From assembly GCA_011369465.1 (NCBI GenBank), contig DRQG01000024.1, positions 1-61,144 of the forward strand: 61,144 nucleotides of DNA, in the 5' to 3' direction. The notes under the pieces are model-generated. The model was not told where the DNA came from. It did no database searches and saw only the letters and a program-made list of their open reading frames with translations. Each line of letters starts with the position of its first letter. Position 1 is the stretch's first letter. A program made the translations under genes and the position numbers. Source of the DNA: Caldithrix abyssi (GTDB taxonomy: Bacteria; Calditrichota; Calditrichia; Calditrichales; Calditrichaceae). Of this stretch, positions 1-9,600 are shown in pieces.

Positions 1-657
1 AATAAACTGTTAAAAATAATGTGCGCTATCGCGCGTACACAAAACTATTTTGTGGATAACTATGTGCATATCCACTCGAAATTCGCTTGATTTTAGCACT
101 TGACAAAGTCATAGAAATCAGGGTACGGAGGCTGAGCATTTCGGCAGGCTCAATACAACGCCTGTCGAAGCCGAGAGTTCTTTTTGTCCCCGACAAGTCG
201 GGACAGGTAGATATTAGGGTGACAACATAGCGTCATAGTGAGCTACGTCGAACTATGACGCGGTAATTTGTAAAATCCAATCACTTTACCCTTCGATCCC
301 GACAAGCCGGAGCAGGCCCCGATAAATCGGGAGAGGCAAAACTCACCCTTCGACAGGACTTCGTTCCGCCCGGGCGGAATCAATCGAACGCTCAAGGTTC
401 GTAGGCTGAGCCTGCCGAAATCATGAATTTTCGCCGTCCCCATCAACAGGCTCAGGGCAAGTAGCTGACAGCCGATAGCCGAAAGACCTGATTTTCGAAT
501 GGTGATTAACGATTTACGACATATGAACGGAAAACGCTGGCAACCCAATAACTTAACAACTCAATAACTGACAACTGATAACTGACAACTGACAACTAAA
601 AACTAATAGCCAATAGCCAACTTAATAATTTAGTGACTCGGAACCAATATCCGATAA
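1..657. repeat. Gene-free repeat-rich intergenic region at the left edge
   Basis: No credible gene is visible here. The stretch is a mosaic of short palindromes and recurring words: CCCGACAAGTCGGG at 189-202, CCCGATAAATCGGG at 318-331, the perfect palindrome TTCCGCCCGGGCGGAA at 364-379, several variants of a CTTCGACAGGCTCAG-like word between 125 and 465, and an iterated AACTGATAACTGACAAC / TAGCCAATAGCC tract from about 545 to 635. The open frame across 243-548 on the minus strand is made of these repeats and has no protein-like composition. Confidence 0.7.
51..59 (-). promoter_or_regulatory. Consensus DnaA-box-like 9-mer
   Basis: The minus strand reads TTATCCACA, an exact match to the classical DnaA box. 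A weaker 7/9 copy (ATATCCACT) lies at about 69-77 on the plus strand. A single perfect 9-mer can occur by chance, and dnaA/dnaN are not in the window, so this is only a hint that an origin or a DnaA-responsive site could lie to the left. Confidence 0.3.
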
Positions 658-1653
658 CTACTTTTCCACCAACTGTTTTCTTATTTCTTCCAGAATACGG
701 GGCAGAATTTCTTTTTTATTGCCCTCGATTCGGCAACCCGCAGCCCGGGAATGCCCTCCGCCGTCAAAAGCCTTAGCCACTGCGTTTACATCCACTTTGC
801 CTCGAGAACGGAAACTCACTTTATGGAAACCGGGTTTGATTTCGCGGATAAACAAGCCCACTTCTCCGCCCCGAATGGCCACACTGTAATTGGCCAGTTC
901 TTCAATTTCGCTCTGATCATTTTTACTCATATCATTCGCATCAAGATAGATAACATTTACCGCGCCGTCCAGATAATTTTCCAAAGAAGCGAGGCCTTTA
1001 CCGATGGTTTTTAGCGCTGTAAAACTGTTTTCAAAAAAGACGCGGTTGGTAATCTCAGAGGGTTTTACGCCAATGTCCACCATTTGTGCGGCAATATAAT
1101 AATCTCTGGCGGTTGTATTGGAAAAAGAGAAACGGCCGGTGTCGTACACAATACCCGTAAACACCGCTTTGGCCAAATCTAAATCAATCTCCATAGCGGA
1201 TTGATCCAGAATTTCAAATATCATTGCCGTAGTGGAGGACGCCTCTTCATCCACCCAGTCGATATGCCCCAGCACATCTTCGCATGGATGGTGATCCACC
1301 TTTACAACCCGCTGCGCAGGCGGCAACAGCCGGGCCACATTACCGAGCCGTTTATATCCGGGAACATCCAGTATTATGGCGCTTTCTATTTTTTTATCAA
1401 ATCCCTTCTCGGGATCGTAATTAACGATGCGGTTGAAATTACGCAGATAATCAAAACGATGATCCAGTTTTTTATCGCTAAAGATGGCATAGGCGGTTTT
1501 GCCCATCTTTTCCAGAAACATCTGCATGGCCAGCACCGCGGCAATAGCGTCGCCGTCGGCATTGATATGCCCGCTCAGCATAAAATGATCGTGTTTCTCG
1601 ATAAAATTCAGAATTTTTCGGGCGTATTTGATGTGTTGTTCCTGTGGTTTCAA
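658..1653 (-). CDS. DHH/DHHA1 phosphoesterase, NrnA-like (oligoribonuclease / pAp phosphatase)
   Basis: 331 aa, the usual length for cytoplasmic NrnA/pAp-phosphatase proteins. Visible motifs are HxNxDGD (H29, D33, D35), LDVPG near 95-99, the signature VDHH at 119-122 and the C-terminal DHHA1 motif GGGH at 298-301. NrnA relatives degrade 2-5 nt RNA and dephosphorylate 3'-phosphoadenosine 5'-phosphate using two metal ions. I cannot tell from sequence which activity dominates, or exclude a c-di-AMP/pApA hydrolase. It stands alone on the minus strand, divergent from the TetR gene, and its 3' side is the repeat region 1-657. Confidence 0.85.
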   Translation of the reverse strand: MKPQEQHIKYARKILNFIEKHDHFMLSGHINADGDAIAAVLAMQMFLEKMGKTAYAIFSDKKLDHRFDYLRNFNRIVNYDPEKGFDKKIESAIILDVPGYKRLGNVARLLPPAQRVVKVDHHPCEDVLGHIDWVDEEASSTTAMIFEILDQSAMEIDLDLAKAVFTGIVYDTGRFSFSNTTARDYYIAAQMVDIGVKPSEITNRVFFENSFTALKTIGKGLASLENYLDGAVNVIYLDANDMSKNDQSEIEELANYSVAIRGGEVGLFIREIKPGFHKVSFRSRGKVDVNAVAKAFDGGGHSRAAGCRIEGNKKEILPRILEEIRKQLVEK

Positions 1654-1770
1654 ATCATACTCCTAAAAAAAAGAAGGTAAATTTAGGGAAAGAGAAACTA
1701 AAAACAAATTTTTTTATGGCAATTGGACGATATAGGACACAAGAAGAATATTCTGAACTTGCGTTCACAT

Positions 1771-1799
1771 TTGACAGACTCAAATTCTTTTTTTATATT
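1771..1799 (+). promoter_or_regulatory. Sigma-70-type promoter of the TetR gene
   Basis: TTGACA at 1771-1776 and TATATT at 1794-1799 are separated by exactly 17 nt. The -35 is perfect and the -10 matches 5 of 6 positions. The position fits transcription of the TetR gene starting at 1833 with a short leader. Confidence 0.65.
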
Positions 1800-1814
1800 G
1801 ACTAAGTAGTCAAT
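1797..1814. promoter_or_regulatory. Palindromic operator, probable TetR autoregulatory site
   Basis: ATTGACTAAGTAGTCAAT is a perfect inverted repeat: two 8-nt arms around an AG spacer. It overlaps the end of the -10 box and the expected transcription start, and lies 19 nt before the TetR start codon. TGACT-n4-AGTCA-like palindromes are typical operators of TetR-family repressors, so self-repression, probably also covering the downstream methyltransferase, is the natural reading. Binding itself is inferred. Confidence 0.6.
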
Positions 1815-1832
1815 CAATAAAAGGAAGTGCCT

Positions 1833-2453
1833 ATGTCACCGCGTACCCCGGCACAATTTGAGAAACTTCGCACCCGGCGCAGGGAACAAATCTTGAAGGT
1901 AGCGGCAGAGATTTTTATTCAGAAAGGATATCATGCGGCAAATGTTTCGGATGTTGCCCAAAAAGCGGGAGTGAGTCAGGGAACCATTTATCACTACTTT
2001 CCCGATAAAGAAAATTTATTTCTTGCTGTTTACGAATCCTGGGAAATTCGAAATCTGCAAAGCGAGCTTCGGGATGCGCTTGAAAATGCCGCTACCCCAA
2101 CCGAGCAACTTGGTTTGCTGGCACAAATGGTTGCTAAGCGTATGGAACAGGCAAAAGATATTTTACCGGCTTATACCGAGTTTTGGAGTCATATTCATCG
2201 CAATAAAGCCATAAAAATCGGATTTCAAAATATGTTTAAAGATATGCGCGGCATACTTGCCCGGATCATTCGAAACGGTATCGACAAAAATGAATTTGTG
2301 AACACAGAGCCAATGACTATGGCAGCCATTTTAATCGCTGTTTTTGATGGTTTGATTTTACAATGGATAGCCGATCCGAAACAAGTTAAATGGGAAAATA
2401 TTGCAGACACACTCACGCAGGTTATTCTGACCGGATTATCTGCAAATAAATAG
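1833..2453 (+). CDS. TetR/AcrR family transcriptional regulator
   Basis: 206 aa from the ATG at 1833. I prefer this start to the in-frame GTG at 1827 because AAGGAA at 1821-1826 sits 6 nt before the ATG but directly abuts the GTG. The N-terminal TetR helix-turn-helix spans about residues 14-60 (AAEIFIQKGYHAANVSD...GVSQGTIYHYFPDKENLF). The rest is the all-helical ligand-binding domain typical of the family, with a hydrophobic segment near the C-terminus. The ligand is unknown. A clear promoter and an 18-bp palindrome precede it, and a methyltransferase gene follows 36 nt downstream in the same direction, so the two probably form one unit under its control. Confidence 0.9.
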   Translation: MSPRTPAQFEKLRTRRREQILKVAAEIFIQKGYHAANVSDVAQKAGVSQGTIYHYFPDKENLFLAVYESWEIRNLQSELRDALENAATPTEQLGLLAQMVAKRMEQAKDILPAYTEFWSHIHRNKAIKIGFQNMFKDMRGILARIIRNGIDKNEFVNTEPMTMAAILIAVFDGLILQWIADPKQVKWENIADTLTQVILTGLSANK

Positions 2454-2489
2454 TGATCCATTAAAAAAATTACGAGAGAGGTTCTATAT

Positions 2490-3155
2490 ATGATAAAATA
2501 TGAAATATTACCCAGATCATTTTCTGTCCGGACAACTACGGCGCATTATGCGGCCGTAGCCTGGTTTTATAATTTGTGGGCTTACCTGACTGAGAATAAG
2601 GCCATCAAACGGGCTTTGGCTTTGTCCGAAATTGAGGATGGAATGGATATTCTCGAAGTCGCTGTTGGTACGGGAAGGCTGTTTGCACAAATTGTACAAC
2701 AAAACCCCAAGGGACGCAATGAGGGCGTGGATATTTCGCCGGATATGATTTCCTATGCACAGAAACGTCTGACAAAAGTATCCCCGGTATCATATAAGCT
2801 ACAACAGGCATCCGCCTACCGCTTGCCGTTCGAGGATAATTCTTTTGATCGTGTATTTAACACCTATATGTTAGACCTTTTACCGGAAAAGGATTTTTCG
2901 AAGATTCTGGAAGAGTTCAGGCGTGTGCTAAAACCCGCCGGACGACTGATTCTAATCACTTTTGGTTTTGGGGAATTTCGAATTAACCGTTTCTGGTATT
3001 GGCTTGCCAAGAATTTTCCTGCTTTGCTGACCAATTGCCGACCTGTGCGGGTGGATTCTTATATGGATTCCGCCGGTTTACGGATTCAACATTCAGAATC
3101 CATTAGCCAGAATACTTTTCCTTCGGACATTACGGTTGCAATTCCTTCGGTTTAA
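2490..3155 (+). CDS. Class I SAM-dependent methyltransferase (UbiE/Methyltransf_11-like)
   Basis: 221 aa. The SAM-binding glycine-rich motif I is ILEVAVGTGRLF at about residues 53-65, followed by an acidic DISPDM (motif post-I), the NSFDRVFNTYMLDLLP segment and a VLKPAGRLILITFG segment, the order seen in UbiE/Methyltransf_11 enzymes. The substrate cannot be deduced. Small lipid-like or quinone-like acceptors are common for this subgroup. It follows the TetR gene and is probably co-transcribed. Its last 26 nt overlap the 3' end of the convergent PAP2 gene. Confidence 0.8.
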   Translation: MIKYEILPRSFSVRTTTAHYAAVAWFYNLWAYLTENKAIKRALALSEIEDGMDILEVAVGTGRLFAQIVQQNPKGRNEGVDISPDMISYAQKRLTKVSPVSYKLQQASAYRLPFEDNSFDRVFNTYMLDLLPEKDFSKILEEFRRVLKPAGRLILITFGFGEFRINRFWYWLAKNFPALLTNCRPVRVDSYMDSAGLRIQHSESISQNTFPSDITVAIPSV

Positions 3156-3690
3156 ACCATTTTTGGAATACATATATCCAAAACCAGCCAAATAGCACCC
3201 CGGCAGCGGCACCGGCCAGAATATCGAAAGGATAATGCACACCCACAGCTACCCGCGAATAGGCCACCAGCGCCGCTAAAAACCAGTAGAGCGTTTTATA
3301 TCGTCCGTAATAATAGGCAAACACCGTAGCAACGGCAAAAAAATTGGTCGCATGCGAAGAGGGCATGGAAAAGGAGTGCTTTTTCCCGATCAGCAGATGC
3401 GCGCCTTCCACGGCAATGCACGGCCGAATGCGCCCGAAAAAAGGCTTTAATAATTGATTGACGATCTGATCGGCTGTAATCACCGTTAATATGGCCACCA
3501 ACGCAACCCAGCGCCCTTTGCTACCGCCTTTCCACAGCAGTCCCACAAACAGCGCCAGCCATACCGGATACCAGGTATATTTACTGGTAATTACCGGCAT
3601 AACCATATCAAACACAGGATTGGCCAATTGTACATTGAAGAAAAGAAAGAGCCAGGTGTCCAGGTTTTGCAGTAGTTCAAGCATAGGCAA
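3130..3690 (-). CDS. PAP2-family membrane phosphatase
   Basis: 186 aa integral membrane protein with about five hydrophobic segments. All three PAP2 signature blocks are present: K-x6-RP (KPFFGRIRP), PSSH (SMPSSHATN) and SR-x5-H-x3-D (SRVAVGVHYPFD), so the catalytic histidines are intact. Relatives dephosphorylate undecaprenyl pyrophosphate, phosphatidate or PGP. BacA/PgpB-like undecaprenyl-PP recycling is plausible but unproven. It is distinct from the longer AUR1-like PAP2 protein at 20639-21595. The gene converges with, and overlaps the end of, the methyltransferase. Confidence 0.85.
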   Translation of the reverse strand: MPMLELLQNLDTWLFLFFNVQLANPVFDMVMPVITSKYTWYPVWLALFVGLLWKGGSKGRWVALVAILTVITADQIVNQLLKPFFGRIRPCIAVEGAHLLIGKKHSFSMPSSHATNFFAVATVFAYYYGRYKTLYWFLAALVAYSRVAVGVHYPFDILAGAAAGVLFGWFWIYVFQKWFKPKELQP

Positions 3691-3760
3691 ATCAGGTGAT
3701 TAATTGAGTAAACAGGTCTTTGGATTGGTGAATTGATAAATTATTGAATTATTGATTTGA

Positions 3761-3914
3761 GTGATGGAGTGTTGGAGTAATGGAGTGGTGGAGTATTGGA
3801 AAATGGGAGTGGTGCTTATAAAAACTTAAAACGGTTCGTATTTACGTTATTCCATCACTCCAACATTCCAATACTCCAATACTCCATTACTCCTTGTTAC
3901 TCCATCAATCCAAC
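3761..3914. repeat. Palindromic TGGAG-word intergenic element, copy 1
   Basis: The left half (3761-3800) is a run of TGGAG/TGATGGAG/TATTGGA words. The right half (3851-3914) is their reverse complement (ACTCCA/ATTCCA/ACTCC words), so the whole can fold into a long imperfect hairpin around a loop of about 45-50 nt. Related copies lie at 10971-11062, 49261-49360 and 54961-55093. Confidence 0.6.
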
Positions 3915-3926
3915 AATTTACAAACC

Positions 3927-3956
3927 AAAAAGCGCCCTGCTTTTACAGAGCGCTTT
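3927..3956 (-). terminator. Rho-independent terminator after tRNA-Leu/secG
   Basis: On the minus strand a 7-bp stem AAAGCGC/GCGCTTT with a 14-nt loop is followed by further T residues. It lies just past the tRNA-Leu 3' end and would end the tpiA-secG-tRNA transcript. Confidence 0.65.
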
Positions 3957-3962
3957 GCTTTG

Positions 3963-4048
3963 TGCTGGAGGCGGGACTTGAACCCGCACGGGCATCTCAC
4001 CCACTACCCCCTCAAGATAGCGTGTCTACCAAATTCCACCACTCCAGC
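3963..4048 (-). tRNA. tRNA-Leu (anticodon GAG)
   Basis: 86 nt with acceptor stem GCTGGAG/CTCCAGC, a D-loop containing GGTAGACAC, anticodon stem CTATC/GGTAG around loop TTGAGGG (anticodon GAG), a long class-II variable arm and T-arm GCGGGTTCAAGTCCCGC. The discriminator is A73; a full CCA is not encoded. It sits directly downstream of secG. The same secG/tRNA-Leu(GAG) neighbourhood exists in E. coli (leuU). Confidence 0.95.
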
Positions 4049-4056
4049 GATCCAAC

Positions 4057-4431
4057 TTATTGTTGATTTTGCTGATTTTGTTGGTTTTGCGTCGGCTGGT
4101 TTTGTTCGATGGGCGCCAAAGGCACATTGGTTTCCGGCAGCGTATTCTGTTGTTCTTGCACACGCTGCTGGATGAGGCTCTGTTGCGCTTCCTGGGCTTC
4201 GTTTTTATAGAGGACACCTATCAAAACAGCCAGGGCCATATAAAGGGCAGCCAGCCAGGTTGTTGCTTTGCTCAGAAAGTCCGCCGCGCCCCGACCGCCA
4301 AATATAGAGGTCCCGGCAGCGCCGCCGCCAATGGCGCCGGCCAATCCCTGCCCTTTGCCGGCCTGTAAAAGAATTACAACCACCATGGCAAAACTTATCA
4401 GAATAAATAAAATAATTAAAAATGTGTACAT
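4057..4431 (-). CDS. secG: Preprotein translocase subunit SecG
   Basis: 124 aa. The first half is the typical SecG fold: transmembrane segment 1 (about residues 3-22), the conserved loop LLQAGKGQGLAGAIGGGAAGTSIFGGRGAADFL and transmembrane segment 2 (about 55-75). SecG assists SecYE in protein export. The C-terminal third is a charged, Gln/Asn-rich tail ending in NQQNQQNQQ-like repeats, a common low-complexity extension in this family. It lies between tpiA (60 nt upstream) and tRNA-Leu (8 nt downstream) and is probably transcribed with both. Confidence 0.92.
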   Translation of the reverse strand: MYTFLIILFILISFAMVVVILLQAGKGQGLAGAIGGGAAGTSIFGGRGAADFLSKATTWLAALYMALAVLIGVLYKNEAQEAQQSLIQQRVQEQQNTLPETNVPLAPIEQNQPTQNQQNQQNQQ

Positions 4432-4490
4432 TGTATTTTGTACTCCTAAATTTTACAGAGCAAGTAATTTAAGGATTCATTAATCCTCTA

Positions 4491-5273
4491 TCAAGTTTTT
4501 TTGCTTACGCTTAACTGTTCCGCAGTTTGAAAAATTCCGGCAAAAGAATCTGCTTTTAAGCTGGCGCCTCCCACCAACGCCCCGTCGATATTCGGTTGAG
4601 AAAGCAGTTCCCTGGCATTTTCCGGCTTAACGCTGCCTCCGTATTGAATAATCACCTGTTCGGCCACTTCCTGCCCGAACATTTCGGTAAGTACGGTACG
4701 GATTTGCCCATGCACTTCTTCGGCTTGTTGCGGGGTGGCTGTTTTTCCGGTGCCTATAGCCCAAATGGGCTCGTAGGCCACAATAATATGCTGCATATCG
4801 GCTGGCTTTAATCCGTCCAAGGCGCCTTTAATCTGCCGGGTAACCACCTCCCGGGTGATATTTTCTTCGCGCTGCTGCAAGGATTCGCCCACGCAGACAA
4901 TAGGATTCAAGCCGTTTTCCAGAGCGGCCTTTATTTTTTTATTTACCGTTTCATCGGTCTCGCCAAAATACTGCCGCCGCTCCGAGTGGCCTATAATTAC
5001 ATATCCGGCGCCGGCGCTTTTAATCATACCGGCGCTTATCTCTCCGGTAAAGGCGCCTTCCTTTTCCCAAAACATATTTTGGGCGCCCAGCCCTATGCCG
5101 GTATCTTTGATTGTTTCGTACACAGCCGCGAGGGCTGTAAACGGCGGACAAAGGATAATCCCGGCCTGGCGGATATCGGTGGCCTTCATTTTAATTTGGT
5201 TAGCCAGTTGTCTTGCTTCGGCATTGGTTTTATGCATCTTCCAGTTACCGGCAATGATGATTTTTCGTGCCAT
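4491..5273 (-). CDS. tpiA: Triosephosphate isomerase
   Basis: 260 aa, normal for the family. It interconverts dihydroxyacetone phosphate and glyceraldehyde 3-phosphate in the cytoplasm. AGNWKMHK near the N-terminus carries the substrate-binding Asn/Lys, VIIGHSERR the electrophilic His, VAYEPIWAIGTG the catalytic Glu, and the phosphate-binding QYGGSVKPEN and GALVGGASLK loops are intact. It is the third glycolytic gene of the gap-pgk-tpiA series, but it is separated from pgk by about 400 nt of repeats and so may have its own promoter. secG follows. Confidence 0.97.
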   Translation of the reverse strand: MARKIIIAGNWKMHKTNAEARQLANQIKMKATDIRQAGIILCPPFTALAAVYETIKDTGIGLGAQNMFWEKEGAFTGEISAGMIKSAGAGYVIIGHSERRQYFGETDETVNKKIKAALENGLNPIVCVGESLQQREENITREVVTRQIKGALDGLKPADMQHIIVAYEPIWAIGTGKTATPQQAEEVHGQIRTVLTEMFGQEVAEQVIIQYGGSVKPENARELLSQPNIDGALVGGASLKADSFAGIFQTAEQLSVSKKT

Positions 5274-5675
5274 AGTTTTATTCCCGTGTTTGTTTATTGT
5301 TTGGGTTGGAAATTAGTTTTTAGTTGTCAGCTATCAGCTTTCGGCCATCGGCTATCGGCTTTTAGTTTTTAGTTGCCTGCCCTGAGCGCAGTCGAAGGGT
5401 CAGTTATCAGTTCCTAAATCTTAAATCGTTAATCGTAAATCGGCATTCGAAAATCCGGTCTTTTGGCTGTGTTACTTTGTGCTTTTCCGCCCTCTGCCTT
5501 TGTCATCAGGCGCAAAATAAATCTTTCGTTACTTTGTGCCTTTGTCCCTTTGCCCCTATGTGCCTGTTTATCCGTAATTAATTCCCAGTTCCCAGTTTCT
5601 AATTACAAATTTCTTATTTCTAAATTACACGTCACTTCCTACTTTATACTAAGTACTAAACACTATGTACTTCTC
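5274..5675. repeat. Iterated-word intergenic element between pgk and tpiA
   Basis: About 400 nt without a gene. It consists of runs of short near-repeated words: TTAGTTTTTAGTTG, CAGCTATCAGC and CGGCTATCGGC (5310-5375), TTAAATCGTTAATCGTAAATC (5415-5445), TTACTTTGTGCCTTTGTCCC-like words (5465-5570), AATTCCCAGTTCCCAGTTTC (5580-5600) and TACTAAGTACTAAACACTATGTAC (5640-5670). The right part is the reverse complement of the element at 17396-17510. Confidence 0.65.
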
Positions 5676-6872
5676 TCACGCTTCCGTCAATGCGGCTATA
5701 CCGGGCAGTTCCTTTCCTTCCAGAAATTCCAGAGAGGCCCCGCCGCCGGTGGAAATATGCGAGAAACGATCATCCATACCGAATTTACTCACCGCTGCAG
5801 CCGAGTCTCCGCCGCCAATTACGCTTATGGCGCCTTTTTCGGTAGCCCGGGCAATGGCTTCGGCAATCTTTCGGGTCCCTTCGGCAAAGTTGGGCATCTC
5901 GAACACGCCCAGCGGGCCGTTCCATACAATCGTCTTGGCCGATTCAATTTTTTCGCTGAATAATTTGATCGTTTCCGGACCAATATCCAGGCCCATAAAA
6001 CCGGCCGGGATTTTTTCGCGGGAGACAAAATCCGTATTGGCGTCGTTGTCGAATCGATCGGCAATTTTAATATCCACCGGTAAAAGGAAATCCACGGCTT
6101 TATCTTTGGCCGTTTTCAATATCTCACCGGCCAAAGCCACTTTGTCCTCTTCCAGTAAGGAATCACCTATTTCGTAGCCCATAGCCTTAAAAAAAGTATA
6201 GGCCATACCGCCGCCGATAATCAGGGCGTCAACCTTATCAAACAGGTTTTTAATCACATCAATTTTCCCTGAGATTTTTGCGCCGCCCAAAACAGCAACC
6301 ATGGGCCGCCGGGGGTTTTCGATGGCCTGTCCCAAATATTTTAGCTCCTTCTCAATCAGATAGCCGGCAGCGCATTGATCAAAATAGTCGGTAACCCCTA
6401 CGGTGGAGGCGTGCGCCCGGTGAGCCGTACCGAAGGCGTCATTTACAAAAACATCGGCCCCGGAAGCCAATTCCCGGGCAAATTCCGGATCATTTTCCGT
6501 CTCTTCTTTATGAAATCGTAGATTTTCCAGCAGCAGGATATGCCCGGGTGGTAAAGCATTTTTGGCCTCCTGCACCTCGGGTCCAACGCAATCTTTGGCC
6601 ATAACAACCTGCTGTGCCAGCAACTCCTGCAAGCGGTCAGCCACCGGCGATAAGCGCATTTCTTCTTTCACCTGCCCTTTGGGACGACCCAGGTGGCTGC
6701 ATAAAATGGCGCTGCCGCCATCCTTGATGATTTTTTTTATGGTCGGCAAAGCGGCTACGATGCGACGGTCATCCGTAATGCGGCGGTTCTCGTCCAACGG
6801 GACATTAAAATCACAACGAACCAGAGCCTTTTTATTTTTAAAATCGATCTGATCAATGGTCAATTTGGCCAT
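5676..6872 (-). CDS. pgk: Phosphoglycerate kinase
   Basis: 398 aa from the ATG at 6872, preceded by GGAG 8 nt upstream. The alternative GTG nine bases further up sits on that ribosome site and is less likely. It transfers phosphate from 1,3-bisphosphoglycerate to ADP. Signature blocks are KKALVRCDFNVPLD, CSHLGRPKG, the hinge-region VLGGAKISGK, and the nucleotide-site GNGPLGVFE-like motif (here WNGPLGVFE) with GGGDSAAAV near the end. It is encoded downstream of gap, with an intrinsic terminator in between, so its expression may be partly uncoupled from gap. Confidence 0.97.
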   Translation of the reverse strand: MAKLTIDQIDFKNKKALVRCDFNVPLDENRRITDDRRIVAALPTIKKIIKDGGSAILCSHLGRPKGQVKEEMRLSPVADRLQELLAQQVVMAKDCVGPEVQEAKNALPPGHILLLENLRFHKEETENDPEFARELASGADVFVNDAFGTAHRAHASTVGVTDYFDQCAAGYLIEKELKYLGQAIENPRRPMVAVLGGAKISGKIDVIKNLFDKVDALIIGGGMAYTFFKAMGYEIGDSLLEEDKVALAGEILKTAKDKAVDFLLPVDIKIADRFDNDANTDFVSREKIPAGFMGLDIGPETIKLFSEKIESAKTIVWNGPLGVFEMPNFAEGTRKIAEAIARATEKGAISVIGGGDSAAAVSKFGMDDRFSHISTGGGASLEFLEGKELPGIAALTEA

Positions 6873-6905
6873 AGTGCACACTCCGTTTTCATTCCGAATG
6901 ATACG

Positions 6906-6928
6906 AAAAAGGGCTGCCGATGCAGCCC
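6906..6928 (-). terminator. Terminator/attenuator between gap and pgk
   Basis: The minus strand reads GGGCTGC-ATCG-GCAGCCC-TTTTT: a perfect 7-bp GC-rich stem, a 4-nt loop and a T run. It lies after the gap stop codon and before the pgk start, so gap transcripts should end or be attenuated here. Confidence 0.75.
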
Positions 6929-6941
6929 GTATTAACAGCGT

Positions 6942-8277
<1,336 letters not shown>

Positions 8278-9591
8278 ATGACGCAGCGAATTCTGATTAA
8301 AAATGGTCTGGTCGTCACGATGAACCGGCGCCTGGAAGTTGTACAGGCGGATATTCTGATCGACGGCAGACATATCAAGAAAATAGCACCTGATATAGAA
8401 GAATCGGCCGCTGAGGTCTTTGACGCTACCGGATATATCATTACTCCCGGTTTTATTCAGACCCATGTGCATCTTTGCCAGGCACTGTTTCGGAATCTGG
8501 CCGATGATTTATCTCTGCTGGACTGGCTTGAGAAAAAAATCTGGCCTTACGAAGGAAGGCATACGCCGGAAACCCTGCGCCTGAGCGCCCGGCTCGGTTT
8601 AGCCGAACTGATCAGGTCGGGTACAACCACCATTATGGATATGGGCACGGTGCATCATCAGCAGGTCATCTTTGAGGAATTGGCCGCCAGCGGCATCCGG
8701 GCTTTTGCCGGTAAGACAATGATGGATTACGGGGAGCTTCCCACCTCATTGAAAGAGAACACGCGGGAGAGCCTGGATACCAGCGTAATGCTGCTAAAAG
8801 AATGGCATAACTATGATGAGGGACGGCTGCGTTATGCATTTGCACCCCGTTTTGCCCTGTCCTGCAGCGACGATTTGCTGGTGGAAACCGGCTGGCTGGC
8901 CAGAGAATACGATACGGTATATCACACCCACGCTTCCGAGAACAAGGATGAAGTGGAACTGGTTCGACAGCGGTTTGGTGTAAACAATGTTATGTTGTTC
9001 GAAAAACTGGGGCTGGCCGGTTCGAATCTTTGTCTGGCCCACTGCATCTGGACGGATGAAGAAGAACGCGCATTACTGAAAGAAAAAAATATTAAAGTGT
9101 TGCATTGCCCTTCGGCAAATTTAAAATTGGGGTCCGGCGTTGCGCCGGTTCCGGACTATCTGCAAAGAGGTATTACCGTTTCGCTGGGAGCAGACGGAGC
9201 ACCCTGCAACAACCATCTGGACGCCTTTAACGAAATGCGTTTGGCTGCGCTCATACAGAAACCGCTGCACGGCCCGCAAAGCATGACCGCAGAGCAGGTT
9301 TTTAACATGGCCACCCTGGGCGGCGCTGCGACACTGGGCATCGAAAACGAAACCGGCAGCCTGGAAGAAAACAAGCTGGCCGATATGATATTTATTAAAG
9401 ATTATCAAGTTCACTCGATTCCTTACGAAAATGTATTTTCTAAGCTGGTTTATTCGGCGCATTCCGGCGATGTACAGCATGTAATGGTAAACGGACGTTG
9501 GCTGATGCGCGACCGGCAGATTCTGTTTTTGGATGAGCAAAAGCTTGTCCATGAGGTCCAAAAGACAATCCCGGAGATTTTGAATACTTAG
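8278..9591 (+). CDS. Amidohydrolase of the MTA/SAH or 5'-deoxyadenosine deaminase family
   Basis: 437 aa, cytoplasmic, single TIM-barrel amidohydrolase (metal-dependent hydrolase superfamily). Metal ligands are visible as HVHLCQ (residues ~64-69), HTHASE, LAHCIW and the late Asp in LGADGAP; LHCPSANLKLGSG is diagnostic for the MtaD/SsnA-like deaminase branch. Likely substrates are 5'-methylthioadenosine, S-adenosylhomocysteine or 5'-deoxyadenosine, converted to the inosine analogue with ammonia release. A chlorohydrolase-like role is a less likely alternative. It is followed 9 nt later by a lipoprotein gene, then by a DUF84 NTPase and adenosine deaminase, so purine nucleoside salvage is the shared theme. 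Confidence 0.88.
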   Translation: MTQRILIKNGLVVTMNRRLEVVQADILIDGRHIKKIAPDIEESAAEVFDATGYIITPGFIQTHVHLCQALFRNLADDLSLLDWLEKKIWPYEGRHTPETLRLSARLGLAELIRSGTTTIMDMGTVHHQQVIFEELAASGIRAFAGKTMMDYGELPTSLKENTRESLDTSVMLLKEWHNYDEGRLRYAFAPRFALSCSDDLLVETGWLAREYDTVYHTHASENKDEVELVRQRFGVNNVMLFEKLGLAGSNLCLAHCIWTDEEERALLKEKNIKVLHCPSANLKLGSGVAPVPDYLQRGITVSLGADGAPCNNHLDAFNEMRLAALIQKPLHGPQSMTAEQVFNMATLGGAATLGIENETGSLEENKLADMIFIKDYQVHSIPYENVFSKLVYSAHSGDVQHVMVNGRWLMRDRQILFLDEQKLVHEVQKTIPEILNT

Positions 9592-9600
9592 GAGAACGTT

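Noticed and set aside
1-80. Chromosomal origin at the left edge
   Set aside because: Only one perfect DnaA box and no dnaA, dnaN or AT-rich unwinding element are visible; kept only as a weak site.
243-548. 101-aa open frame on the minus strand
   Set aside because: It is built from the palindromic and word repeats of the left-edge region, has no ribosome site and no protein-like composition.
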